Origin: Prolixibacter bellariivorans ATCC BAA-1284
GTDB taxonomy: Bacteria; Bacteroidota; Bacteroidia; Bacteroidales; Prolixibacteraceae
Assembly (NCBI RefSeq): GCF_000621705.1
Contig: NZ_JHXO01000009.1
Span: 186,001 to 250,000, forward strand
Direction of reading: 5' to 3'
Length of the DNA stretch: 64,000 nt
The position numbers were made by a program, and so were the translations under genes. Below are positions 16,108 through 24,421 of the stretch, in pieces (within the stretch, counting starts at the first letter, position 1; each line of letters starts with the position of its first letter). Under the pieces are notes generated by a model. That model searched no databases and was not told where the DNA came from. It saw nothing but the letters and a program-made list of their open reading frames with translations.

Positions 16108-17826
16108 ATGAAGCTATTTACACCGCTTTTTGTGCTGCTATGGATATGGTCATTTCAGGTTTATGGACAGGAGGCCCCTCCACCACCCGATGAGCCACAG
16201 AAGTTGATACCTCCGATTAAACCACCGATTTCCCTTTCGGGTAATTTTGGAGAACTGCGCCCCAATCACTTTCATTCGGGACTCGATATGCGGACTGGCG
16301 GGCATACAGGCGTTCCGGTTCATGCAGTCGCTGATGGATACGTTACACGCGTTGCGATTTCCCCGACCGGTTATGGTCGTGCTGTTTACATCAATCACCC
16401 GAATGGAATAACGACAGTTTATGGCCATTTGGAACGGCTGATGCCGCGATTGGAAAGATATGTAAGACGAATTCAGTATAAACGGGAACACTTTGCCGTG
16501 AACCTGACCATTCCCCGCGATTCGTTTCCTGTGAAACAGGGAGATGTAATAGCATGGTCAGGAAATGCTGGGAGTTCCGGCGGTCCGCATCTGCATTTCG
16601 AAATCCGGGACACACAAACCCAGCGTCCGCAGAATGGCTTAAAATGGCACTTCCCGATTACCGATAACATACCGCCCAAAATGATTTCACTTTATGCGTA
16701 TTCATTCCCCTCAACCGGTGTTTACGAAGATAAGCGGTACCCTACCGTGTACTACTCGTCGGCTTACCACCTGAAAGGCAATCCGGTACTGAAAGTGAAC
16801 GGCCCCACAGCTTTTGGCATTCAGGCAGTCGATTACCTAAATGCCAGCTGGAGCAAATGTGGGATATACAGCGCGCAGTTGATTGTCGACCAGGACACCA
16901 TTTTTGGATTCCGGATAAGCGATATTTCATTTGCCGAAACACGTTACGTAAACAGTCTGGCCGATTATGCCGAGCGCGAACGATATGGCCGTTGGGTTCA
17001 CCGGCTTTTTCGCCAACCGGGAAACAAACTCGATATCTATACTGTCGATAAAAACAATGGTATCGTCAACTTCACCGACGATAAGATACACAACGTGAAG
17101 GTTATTACGGCCGATGCTTACGGTAACCAATCCACCCTTGAGTTTCAGGTAAAAAGTACACCACCCGACAGTACTCAACGACACGATAACGGTGCGCGGA
17201 TATTTTCATACCAGAAAGACAATTATTTCCAGGCTGACAATCTGAAACTGAAAGTTCCGGCCGGCGCTCTCTATGATGATTTACCATTTCATTTCGAGGA
17301 AGGGGAAACTCCGGAAGGATGCTATGCGCCTTTGCAAAAAATACAGGACAAATATACGCCACTGCAAAAGGCCATGCGGGTTGCCATCAGGCCGGACAGT
17401 CTTCCCGATTCACTCCAAAATAAGGCCCTGCTCGTCATGGTTGACCCCGATGGGCAAAAATGGAGTGCCGGAGGTGAGTTCGAAAAAGGTTGGGTCGTCG
17501 GTTATCCACGCTCCTTCGGTAATTTCAGTGTAGCCGTCGATACTGTTCCTCCAACGATTCGTTCACTCAGCATCAAAGAACACAAGCATTTGATGAACCC
17601 GAAGCATATTCGATTCAGAATAAAAGACAACCTATCGGGAATTGACAAATACCGTGGCAAAATCGATGGAAAATGGGCGTTGTTTGTCTACGACCCCAAA
17701 TATGACCTACTAACCTATACCATTGATCCTTCGCGACTGGAACTCGGGAAGACACACCAACTGAAACTGACGATTACTGACGCAAAAGACAATCAATCGG
17801 TATACACAGCAACCTTTTACAAATGA
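16108..17826 (+). CDS. M23 family metallopeptidase
   Basis: This 572-residue secreted protein has a signal peptide (residues 1-20, ending VYG|Q). A proline-rich stretch (APPPPDEPQKLIPPIKPP) precedes a LytM/M23 domain with HFHSGLDM (about 53-60) and HLHFEIRD (about 160-167), the two zinc-binding motifs of this family. The remaining 400 residues look like beta-sandwich modules (for example TVPPTIRSLSIKEH, then a segment FRIKDNLSGIDKYRGKIDGK), as is common in Bacteroidota M23 proteins. It should hydrolyse peptide crosslinks of peptidoglycan or regulate an amidase. The stop codon overlaps the start of anmK by four bases, coupling it to cell-wall recycling. Confidence 0.9.
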   Translation: MKLFTPLFVLLWIWSFQVYGQEAPPPPDEPQKLIPPIKPPISLSGNFGELRPNHFHSGLDMRTGGHTGVPVHAVADGYVTRVAISPTGYGRAVYINHPNGITTVYGHLERLMPRLERYVRRIQYKREHFAVNLTIPRDSFPVKQGDVIAWSGNAGSSGGPHLHFEIRDTQTQRPQNGLKWHFPITDNIPPKMISLYAYSFPSTGVYEDKRYPTVYYSSAYHLKGNPVLKVNGPTAFGIQAVDYLNASWSKCGIYSAQLIVDQDTIFGFRISDISFAETRYVNSLADYAERERYGRWVHRLFRQPGNKLDIYTVDKNNGIVNFTDDKIHNVKVITADAYGNQSTLEFQVKSTPPDSTQRHDNGARIFSYQKDNYFQADNLKLKVPAGALYDDLPFHFEEGETPEGCYAPLQKIQDKYTPLQKAMRVAIRPDSLPDSLQNKALLVMVDPDGQKWSAGGEFEKGWVVGYPRSFGNFSVAVDTVPPTIRSLSIKEHKHLMNPKHIRFRIKDNLSGIDKYRGKIDGKWALFVYDPKYDLLTYTIDPSRLELGKTHQLKLTITDAKDNQSVYTATFYK

Positions 17827-18875
17827 AAAAAAGCATTACCGCATTAGGCCTCATGTCTGGCACATCGCTCGATGGCATCGATTTGGCTCTATGCAGCTTC
17901 GACAATAACGAATCAGGTTGGTCGTTCAGGGTTGAAGCCTCTGAAACCGTTCCTTACTCTGCCAAATGGAAAAGAAAACTACGCGAAGCAGAAAACAGTT
18001 CAGCTCAGGATATCTTGTTACTTCACAACGAATATGCACGGTATACCGGAGAAGTCATCAATCGTTTTCTGGACGGTAAAACAAAACCCGAGCTTATTGC
18101 CTCGCACGGACACACGATTTTTCACCAACCGGAAAAGCACTTTACATTTCAGCTGGGAAACGGGACCGTGATCGCTGCTGAAACCGGTATCAAAACCATT
18201 GCCGATTTCCGGAATATGGATGTAGCGCTGGGTGGCCAGGGTGCTCCATTGGTGCCAATGGGCGATCGATTGCTTTTCGCTGAATATGACTATTGCCTCA
18301 ACCTGGGTGGCTTTTCCAATATCTCGTACGAGGAAGGCGGACAGCGTATTGCTTTCGACATTGGTCCAGCCAACATCGTTCTTAATTTTTTATCTCAACA
18401 GGTAGGCAAAGAGTACGACCGCAACAGTCTTATCGCGCAAAGCGGAAAAGTCAATATAGCTTTGCTGAACGAATTGAATAAGTTGGCTTTCTATCGCGAA
18501 AAACCACCCAAATCGTTAGGGAAAGAGTGGCTAGACAGTGAATTGATCCCGATGTTGAAAAAGAGTTCCCTTACACTCCCCGACCAAATGAGGACCCTCT
18601 ACGAACACATTGCCATACAGATAGGTGAAGTCATCCGCAATTCGGGCACGATGCTGGTAACTGGCGGAGGCGCGCACAATCCGCTGCTAATGGAACGCAT
18701 TACTGCATGTTCTAAAGCAGAAGTCATCATTCCCCAAAATGAGATCATCGACTTTAAGGAAGCGCTCATATTTGCATTTCTGGGTGTATTAGCCAATGAA
18801 CACCAGATCAACTGCCTTGCTGCTGTAACCGGAGCATCGCGGGACAATACCGGCGGAACCATCCATTTATCATAA
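17823..18875 (+). CDS. anmK: anhydro-N-acetylmuramic acid kinase
   Basis: This 350-residue kinase opens with the diagnostic LGLMSGTSLDGIDLAL (residues 8-23) and carries the other conserved blocks ASHGHTIFHQP (about 92-102), IADFRNMDVALGGQGAPLVP, GGFSNIS and DIGPANIVLN. AnmK hydrolyses and phosphorylates 1,6-anhydroMurNAc to MurNAc 6-phosphate in peptidoglycan recycling. Overlap with the M23 peptidase gene (ATGA) indicates translational coupling, so wall hydrolysis and recycling are jointly expressed. It ends 116 bases before the C69 dipeptidase gene, which has its own promoter. Confidence 0.96.
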   Translation: MKKSITALGLMSGTSLDGIDLALCSFDNNESGWSFRVEASETVPYSAKWKRKLREAENSSAQDILLLHNEYARYTGEVINRFLDGKTKPELIASHGHTIFHQPEKHFTFQLGNGTVIAAETGIKTIADFRNMDVALGGQGAPLVPMGDRLLFAEYDYCLNLGGFSNISYEEGGQRIAFDIGPANIVLNFLSQQVGKEYDRNSLIAQSGKVNIALLNELNKLAFYREKPPKSLGKEWLDSELIPMLKKSSLTLPDQMRTLYEHIAIQIGEVIRNSGTMLVTGGGAHNPLLMERITACSKAEVIIPQNEIIDFKEALIFAFLGVLANEHQINCLAAVTGASRDNTGGTIHLS

Positions 18876-18956
18876 ACCAGGAAGAAACCTAACAAATGTC
18901 ATATAAAAAGGTTATGTTGTAGGTATTTGCAACAATAGCGCATTCATTTATTTTCC

Positions 18957-18964
18957 TATTTTTG
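18957..18964 (+). promoter_or_regulatory. -7 promoter element of the C69 dipeptidase gene
   Basis: TATTTTTG matches TAnnTTTG exactly and ends 27 bases before the ATG at 18992. Confidence 0.6.
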
Positions 18965-18991
18965 TGAAAAACGAAAAAATTCCTTTCTACT

Positions 18992-20665
18992 ATGTTGAAG
19001 AAAACGCTCTTACTGACCGGCCTTCTTTGGCTGGCCCTGCAGGTTCGCGTGGCTGACGCCTGCACCAACTTTCTCATCACCAAAGGTGCAACTGTTGACG
19101 GCTCGACCATGATTACCTATGCAGCTGATTCACATACACTATACGGAGAAATGTATTTCTGGCCGGCTGCCGATCATAAGCCGGGTGAAATGGTCGATGT
19201 TACTGAATGGGACACGGGCAAATTTCTGGGTAAAATTCCACAGATTCCACATACCTATCAGGTAACCGGAAACATGAACGAACACCAGCTTTCGATTGGT
19301 GAAACCACTTTTGGTGGCCGTAAGGAACTGCATCATCAACCCGGAGCTATTGTTGATTACGGTAGCTTGATTTACCTGACCTTGCAACGCGCTAAAACAG
19401 CTCGTGAGGCGATTCATGTCATGGCCGATTTGGTTGCCAAATACGGATATGCCAGCGAAGGAGAATCTTTCTCGATTGCTGACCCGAACGAAGTATGGAT
19501 TCTGGAAATGATTGGAAAAGGAGAAGCCGAAAAAGGTGCTGTTTGGGTCGCTCGCCGCATTCCTGACGGATATATCTCAGGACACGCCAACCAAGCTCGT
19601 ATCACCACCTTCCCATTGAACGATCCGGATAACTGCCTCTATTCAAACGATGTTATTTCGTTTGCACGTGAAAAAGGATGGTTCGATGGCAAAAACAAAG
19701 ACTTTAGCTTCTCGGGCACTTACGCTCCGGTTGATTTCGGAGGAGCTCGTTTCTGCGATGCACGTGTTTGGGCTGGTTTCCGTAAAGTAGCCAGCAACAT
19801 GGATAGATATCAGGACTATGCCCTGGGTAAAATCACTCACGGTGCTAACGGATACGCAACTAACCGCATGCCGCTTTGGGTAAAACCTGATACCCTGTTA
19901 ACGGTAAAAGATGTAATGGGCATGATGCGCGACCACTTCGAAGGAACTGCTCTGGATATGACCAAAGACCCGGGTGCCGGTCCATTTAAACTGCCGTACC
20001 GCTGGCGTCCGCTAACCTGGAAAGTTGACTCGACGACTTACGTCAACGAGCGTGCTATCTCTACCCAACAGACCGGTTTCTCCTTCGTCGCTCAAATGCG
20101 CTCCAAGTACCCCGATCCGATTGGTGGTATCATGTGGTTTGGCGTTGATGATACGTATTCTACCTGCTACATGCCGGTATATTGCGGTATTCAGAAAGTA
20201 CCGGAACCCATTCGCGTTGGTAACGGCGATATGCTTACCTGGTCGGACAATTCCGCCTTCTGGGTATTCAACACCGTATCGAACCTTGCTTACCTGCGTT
20301 ACGATTACATGATTAAAGACATCCAAAAGGTACAGAGTGAGCTTGAAACCAAATTTGTTGATTTCACACCTGCAGTTGATGAAGCTGCCATGGATTTATG
20401 GAACAAAGGCCAGCACAATATGGCCCGTAAATTCCTGACGGAATATTCAGACAAACAGGTTAACCTAACGGTAAACCGCTGGAAACAACTGGAACATTAC
20501 CTCATTATCAAGTACAAAGATGGCAACATCATGAAAGAGAAAGACGGTAAGTTCGAGCGCAACGAGAGCGGTAAGCTTCCGGCTATGCCCGATCAGCCCG
20601 GTTACCCGGAATGGTGGTACCGCAACGTAGCCAAACAAACGGGCGACCATTTAAAAGAAAAATAA
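18992..20665 (+). CDS. C69 family dipeptidase
   Basis: This 557-residue secreted Ntn hydrolase is of the PepD/C69 type. The signal peptide (residues 1-23) ends VADA, so cleavage exposes Cys24 as the N-terminal nucleophile in CTNFLITKGATVDGSTM, the family's characteristic start. Further hallmarks are HQLSIGETTFGGRKEL (about 91-106), an NEVWILEMIGKGEAEKGAVW stretch, and the QARITTFPLNDP region. Members cleave dipeptides, with broad specificity. The codon usage is conspicuously regular and biased (GCT, GGT, AAA), suggesting high expression. The Bacteroidota -7 element lies 27 bases upstream. Confidence 0.93.
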   Translation: MLKKTLLLTGLLWLALQVRVADACTNFLITKGATVDGSTMITYAADSHTLYGEMYFWPAADHKPGEMVDVTEWDTGKFLGKIPQIPHTYQVTGNMNEHQLSIGETTFGGRKELHHQPGAIVDYGSLIYLTLQRAKTAREAIHVMADLVAKYGYASEGESFSIADPNEVWILEMIGKGEAEKGAVWVARRIPDGYISGHANQARITTFPLNDPDNCLYSNDVISFAREKGWFDGKNKDFSFSGTYAPVDFGGARFCDARVWAGFRKVASNMDRYQDYALGKITHGANGYATNRMPLWVKPDTLLTVKDVMGMMRDHFEGTALDMTKDPGAGPFKLPYRWRPLTWKVDSTTYVNERAISTQQTGFSFVAQMRSKYPDPIGGIMWFGVDDTYSTCYMPVYCGIQKVPEPIRVGNGDMLTWSDNSAFWVFNTVSNLAYLRYDYMIKDIQKVQSELETKFVDFTPAVDEAAMDLWNKGQHNMARKFLTEYSDKQVNLTVNRWKQLEHYLIIKYKDGNIMKEKDGKFERNESGKLPAMPDQPGYPEWWYRNVAKQTGDHLKEK

Positions 20666-20721
20666 ACAGACAGCAAAAGTGGATTTACGGGTTATTATTT
20701 TATGATTCAGAAAAAAATCCA

Positions 20722-20729
20722 TAATTTTG
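20722..20729 (+). promoter_or_regulatory. -7 promoter element of rplS
   Basis: TAATTTTG fits TAnnTTTG and lies 76 bases before the rplS ATG, giving a leader of about 70 bases, longer than the roughly 20 bases of its neighbours. Confidence 0.55.
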
Positions 20730-20805
20730 CCGCGAATTTTCCGTACGTAATCTCTGGCAGACGACCTGTTAATATTGCGTTCGTCAAATACTTAAAATAA
20801 ATACG

Positions 20806-21159
20806 ATGGATCTCATTAATGTAGCAGAAAACGCATTTTTAGGGGAACAACAGAAAGAACTTCCGAAATTCGGTCCCGGCGATACCATTACGGTTCACTA
20901 CAAAATCCGTGAGGGTAACAAGGAAAGAATTCAGAATTACCGCGGTACGGTTCTTCAGATCAAAGGTTCCGGTTTGACCAAAACCTTTACTGTTCGTAAA
21001 ATGTCGGGTAACGTAGGCGTGGAAAGAATTTTCCCGTTTAACTCTCCTTTCATCGACCAGATTGATGTTAACCGGAGAGGTAGTGTACGCCGTGCCCGCT
21101 TGTTCTACCTGCGTAGCCGGACTGGTAAAAAAGCCCGGATCAAAGAGAAAAGATTCTAA
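20806..21159 (+). CDS. rplS: 50S ribosomal protein L19
   Basis: The 117-residue sequence is L19 throughout: [20 protein letters not shown] (residues 22-41), the [16 protein letters not shown]-like block (here [16 protein letters not shown]), [23 protein letters not shown] and the basic tail [17 protein letters not shown]19 sits at the 30S-50S interface. It is a single-gene unit here, with its own promoter and terminator; rimM, trmD and rpsP are not adjacent, unlike in many other bacteria. Confidence 0.98.
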   Translation: MDLINVAENAFLGEQQKELPKFGPGDTITVHYKIREGNKERIQNYRGTVLQIKGSGLTKTFTVRKMSGNVGVERIFPFNSPFIDQIDVNRRGSVRRARLFYLRSRTGKKARIKEKRF

Positions 21160-21174
21160 AATGACCAATGTTAT

Positions 21175-21210
21175 TAAAAAGGCTTCTCTATCGGGAAGCC
21201 TTTTTTTTTT
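21175..21210 (+). terminator. intrinsic terminator of rplS
   Basis: AAAAAGGCTTC / GAAGCCTTTTT hairpin with a ten-T run, 15 bases after the rplS stop. Confidence 0.9.
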
Positions 21211-21360
21211 GCAGAAATAGTCTGAGTCGGATTACGATTGTTAAGCCAATGGCAGACTTTTATAAAAGTCTTATATAAACAAGTTTCCATCAGCTCATGC
21301 AGACAAAAATGTTTAAGAAAAGGATCAGGTTTTATCGTGTGGTTTACTGCTTAAAATATC

Positions 21361-21368
21361 TATTTTTG
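21361..21368 (+). promoter_or_regulatory. -7 promoter element of the YitT-family gene
   Basis: TATTTTTG matches TAnnTTTG and ends 24 bases before the ATG at 21393. Confidence 0.6.
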
Positions 21369-21392
21369 CCCCCGAAATTAACATAGAGACTT

Positions 21393-22319
21393 ATGGCATT
21401 CCTACCGAAAGAGCGGGTCTTTTCCCTGCGCTGGTTTATCGACTACATGTACATCATTGTCGGCTCTTTTATTTTGGCCGTTGGTTTTGTCTATTTCATC
21501 TCTCCCCATAAGATTGTGCCGGGCGGAGTGTATGGTATTGCCATTATTGTGCACTACCTCACTCACGGAATCTTTTCTTTCTGGCCCGAAGGAATCCCAA
21601 TAGGTCTTTTCGGATTGATATTGAATATACCGCTCACCTATGCCGGGATAAAAATACTGGGACCTCGTTTTGGAGTAAAAACAATTGTGGGATTTGTCCT
21701 GTCATCCGTTTTCATGGATGGTATTACTTACCTGCGCGTCGATGGCGATGCCCCGTTGGTTCACGATGTGTTGCTCTCCTGTATTTTTGGCGGGGTACTC
21801 ATTGGATTTGGATTAGGCTTGATTTTTAAGTCAAAAGCCACGTCGGGCGGTTCCGATATCATTGCCATGATCATCGCCAAATACACCAACATGCCACTCG
21901 GACAATTGATGATTTATGTCGACTCTACCATTGTCCTGATGGCCTTGCTTGCTTTTAAAGACTGGCAGATTCCACTTTACAGCTGGCTGGTGATTTACAT
22001 AACCGGAAAAGCCATCGACCAGACCATGGCAGGTGCCAATTACAATAAGGCACTTATCATTGTTTCCGATAAACATGACGAGATAAAAGATAAAATATTG
22101 GTCAATCTGGAACGCGGTGGTACGTATCTGAAAGGTGTTGGCATGTACACCAACGAGGAGAAAAACATCATCTTCACGGTAGTCAGCCGTCGTGAAGTAG
22201 CCATCCTCGAAGAGCACATCAACCTGGTGGACCCGGATGCCTTTATTACGATTATGGATGCCAGTGAAATCCTGGGAGAAGGCTTCCGTTCTCTGCGAAC
22301 GAAAATGAGCGACAAGTAA
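21393..22319 (+). CDS. YitT family membrane protein with DUF2179 domain
   Basis: This 308-residue protein has about five to six membrane segments in residues 15-215 (first one YMYIIVGSFILAVGFVYFI, about 19-37). A cytosolic DUF2179 domain follows (about 222-300; KALIIVSDKHDEIKDKILVN, then GGTYLKGVGMYTNEEKNIIF). Glycine-rich conserved segments PGGVYGIAII and SKATSGGSDIIAMI are characteristic of the YitT family. The transported substrate is unknown, and DUF2179 is thought to be a small-ligand regulatory domain. The gene stands alone between the rplS terminator and a shared terminator with the convergent GH16-like gene. Confidence 0.9.
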   Translation: MAFLPKERVFSLRWFIDYMYIIVGSFILAVGFVYFISPHKIVPGGVYGIAIIVHYLTHGIFSFWPEGIPIGLFGLILNIPLTYAGIKILGPRFGVKTIVGFVLSSVFMDGITYLRVDGDAPLVHDVLLSCIFGGVLIGFGLGLIFKSKATSGGSDIIAMIIAKYTNMPLGQLMIYVDSTIVLMALLAFKDWQIPLYSWLVIYITGKAIDQTMAGANYNKALIIVSDKHDEIKDKILVNLERGGTYLKGVGMYTNEEKNIIFTVVSRREVAILEEHINLVDPDAFITIMDASEILGEGFRSLRTKMSDK

Positions 22320-22368
22320 TATTATCGGTTTATAACGACAGGTGTCAGACCGACGCCATCATCATACA

Positions 22369-22414
22369 AAAAGGAACTATAATCATTGCTTCATGCACGA
22401 CTATAGTTCCTTTT
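22369..22414. terminator. bidirectional terminator
   Basis: AAAAGGAACTATA and TATAGTTCCTTTT (13 perfect pairs, 20-base loop) with A and T tracts lie between the convergent YitT and GH16-like genes. Confidence 0.75.
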
Positions 22415-22473
22415 GTTTTGAATATAGAAACCTTAAACCAACGTTTTCTCTAAAGAAGCTCTGAGCCGGTGTT

Positions 22474-24246
22474 CTAATTATTCCCAGCCTGTGGAACCAG
22501 GCATCGTACCCAATCCACCTCAAGATAATGTGGCAGATTTTGGTGATGCACCTCTTCGTGCACACTCGAGAGCAAGTTCAAAAACATGTTATCGAACGAA
22601 GCATCCACACGGGTATGATGAACCACCGCGCCATTGATTTTCCAGGTCAGCGTCTGTCCGTCCCACTCGAGTCTATACACATGAAATTTCTTAAAGTTCA
22701 GTCCGGTGATGGTTTGGTGTTGCCAAATCGGTTCCCCTTTCAGTTCCCGAATGACTCCCATGCTGACCTCATTTTTTCCGCTGCGCAAAATATCAATCTG
22801 CGGAAAAGCTCCGTCTCCTTTTAAAGAGAAAGCAGAGACAATCTCAGCGCACGGATTCACGCGTATCTTCGCCTCAATGATACCTTGTTTTATCCGAAAG
22901 CTATTTCCGGTATTCAGCATCGATGAAGTATAATCAAATTCAGCAGGTATCAAGCCAAGTTGCGGATTCCATCTCATCCCTTCAGTCTGTTCCTTTCGGG
23001 TGACAATCGACAAAATGCCACCGTGTACCTGCAGGTTCTCTTCACCATTCAGACATTGCAACTCGTTGGCTTGCGAGTAGTTGTTCCCAAAAACATCTTT
23101 ACCCGGAAAAATACCCGAATTCCAGCGCTCGTAATTGATACCGTCGCGGGTAAACTCGTCATCAAAGGCAACCTTCCACTTATCGAAGAAATTAAGCTCT
23201 TTGGCTTTATGTAACTCGAAATACTTCTTGATGGCTGCACTATTCTCCAGTTTACTGAACTCTTGCTCCAACTTAAAATCTTCCGATTTCTCGTAGCGTT
23301 TTTTATCCTTCAGAAAAGCGACACGCTCCCGGAAGCCTTCGTCCTTCACCAAATCCTCCAACTCATTCAATCGCTCCAGCTCTTTCGAATCGTGTACTCT
23401 CTGATAGTTGAGGTATTCGGCCGATTTACTAAATTTCTGGTAAAACCTGACATCCGGATCTTTACTCAATTTTTCGTATTCAGCTACCAAACGATAGTCA
23501 TCGGTAGTCTGGTAACGTTTTTTGTTTTTAAGAAATTTCTCTCTCTCCAGAAATTCATCCGACTGCACTTCACCGCGCAGCTCTTCGAATCGCTTGGTCA
23601 GATTTTGTTTTTCAACCGCTTTCAGGTTACTGTAGTCTTTCGACTGAAGGAAGTTTTCGTAGCGCTTCAGTTCATCCTTGCCCGACGGCTTATCTCCGCT
23701 CTCCTCCACTTTCATATACAAACGATAACTGTCCGAGGCAAGCGTGTTATAATACAGTTTCAGTCGTTTATCGTTCTTTAACGACTCAAATTCTTTCCGT
23801 TTCGCAGCTTCAGGAGCCCCGTTATAATGAAGCTTCTCCATGTCTTTCCTGCGTTTCACGAACTCAGGCGTTGTCACAACTTTGTCGAGTTCATTAAGTC
23901 GGGCAAGCTTATCTCCTTTTTCAATATTCCTGAAACGGGCCAGTTTTTCTGAACTCAATGTTTTGAAATACTGCTTCATCGACTTGGAACGGTTCAGGTG
24001 TTCCAGTTCACTAAGCATCTTCTGCTCATGACTCCCTTCGAACTTCAGTTGGGTTAGCTCCTTTTTTCGGGCTCTGAACTCGGCAGATTTCAGTTCGGCA
24101 TCCAATTCCCGATAACGGGCCAGTTCGTCCGATTGCTCCAATTCCTGCAGCTCATCGCGCATGCCCAGCAACTTATTCCACTTTGCATCAATTTTTGCTG
24201 TACCAGGAATAAGTCCCAGCTTATATTTCAAACTAAAACCTGACAT
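22474..24246 (-). CDS. GH16-like pseudoenzyme with four N-terminal helical repeats
   Basis: The protein has 590 residues and no signal peptide. Residues about 42-100, 113-172, 216-275 and 289-348 are four related, charged, helical repeats with the pattern L-x2-(F/L)-x-E-L ... EF-x-x-R ... Y ... LS/LK ... (K/Y)-x-F/Y. From about 358 to 586 the sequence follows the concanavalin-type fold of glycoside hydrolase family 16 (FDDEFTRDGINYERWNSG, IIEAKIRVNPCAEIVSAFSL, VYRLEWDGQTLTWKING). The catalytic motif ExDxxE, however, reads QIDILR (Gln483, Asp485, Arg488), so both catalytic glutamates are absent and hydrolysis is unlikely; glycan binding is possible. I do not know this architecture. The start is the ATG at 24246, followed by SGFSLKYKLG. 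Confidence 0.75.
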   Translation of the reverse strand: MSGFSLKYKLGLIPGTAKIDAKWNKLLGMRDELQELEQSDELARYRELDAELKSAEFRARKKELTQLKFEGSHEQKMLSELEHLNRSKSMKQYFKTLSSEKLARFRNIEKGDKLARLNELDKVVTTPEFVKRRKDMEKLHYNGAPEAAKRKEFESLKNDKRLKLYYNTLASDSYRLYMKVEESGDKPSGKDELKRYENFLQSKDYSNLKAVEKQNLTKRFEELRGEVQSDEFLEREKFLKNKKRYQTTDDYRLVAEYEKLSKDPDVRFYQKFSKSAEYLNYQRVHDSKELERLNELEDLVKDEGFRERVAFLKDKKRYEKSEDFKLEQEFSKLENSAAIKKYFELHKAKELNFFDKWKVAFDDEFTRDGINYERWNSGIFPGKDVFGNNYSQANELQCLNGEENLQVHGGILSIVTRKEQTEGMRWNPQLGLIPAEFDYTSSMLNTGNSFRIKQGIIEAKIRVNPCAEIVSAFSLKGDGAFPQIDILRSGKNEVSMGVIRELKGEPIWQHQTITGLNFKKFHVYRLEWDGQTLTWKINGAVVHHTRVDASFDNMFLNLLSSVHEEVHHQNLPHYLEVDWVRCLVPQAGNN

Positions 24247-24385
24247 ATTTTATACTGATTTCGAGCGTGTAACCGGATATTCCGGCATTCTTAATTAGTT
24301 TATGTTGTCAAATAACTAACGTGAAAACAATCCAAATATTTCGTTTCGGGGCCACAATTTAGAACTTCCCTCTGATTTAAAAAGC

Positions 24386-24393
24386 TAATTTTG
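24386..24393 (+). promoter_or_regulatory. -7 promoter element of the rRNA methyltransferase gene
   Basis: TAATTTTG matches TAnnTTTG and ends 28 bases before the ATG at 24422. Confidence 0.6.
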
Positions 24394-24421
24394 CATAATT
24401 TTAAAAGGAAATCGAACAGCC

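Noticed and set aside
20730-20805. Ribosomal-protein leader structure before rplS
   Set aside because: A leader of about 70 bases exists, but I could not find a convincing conserved hairpin in it.
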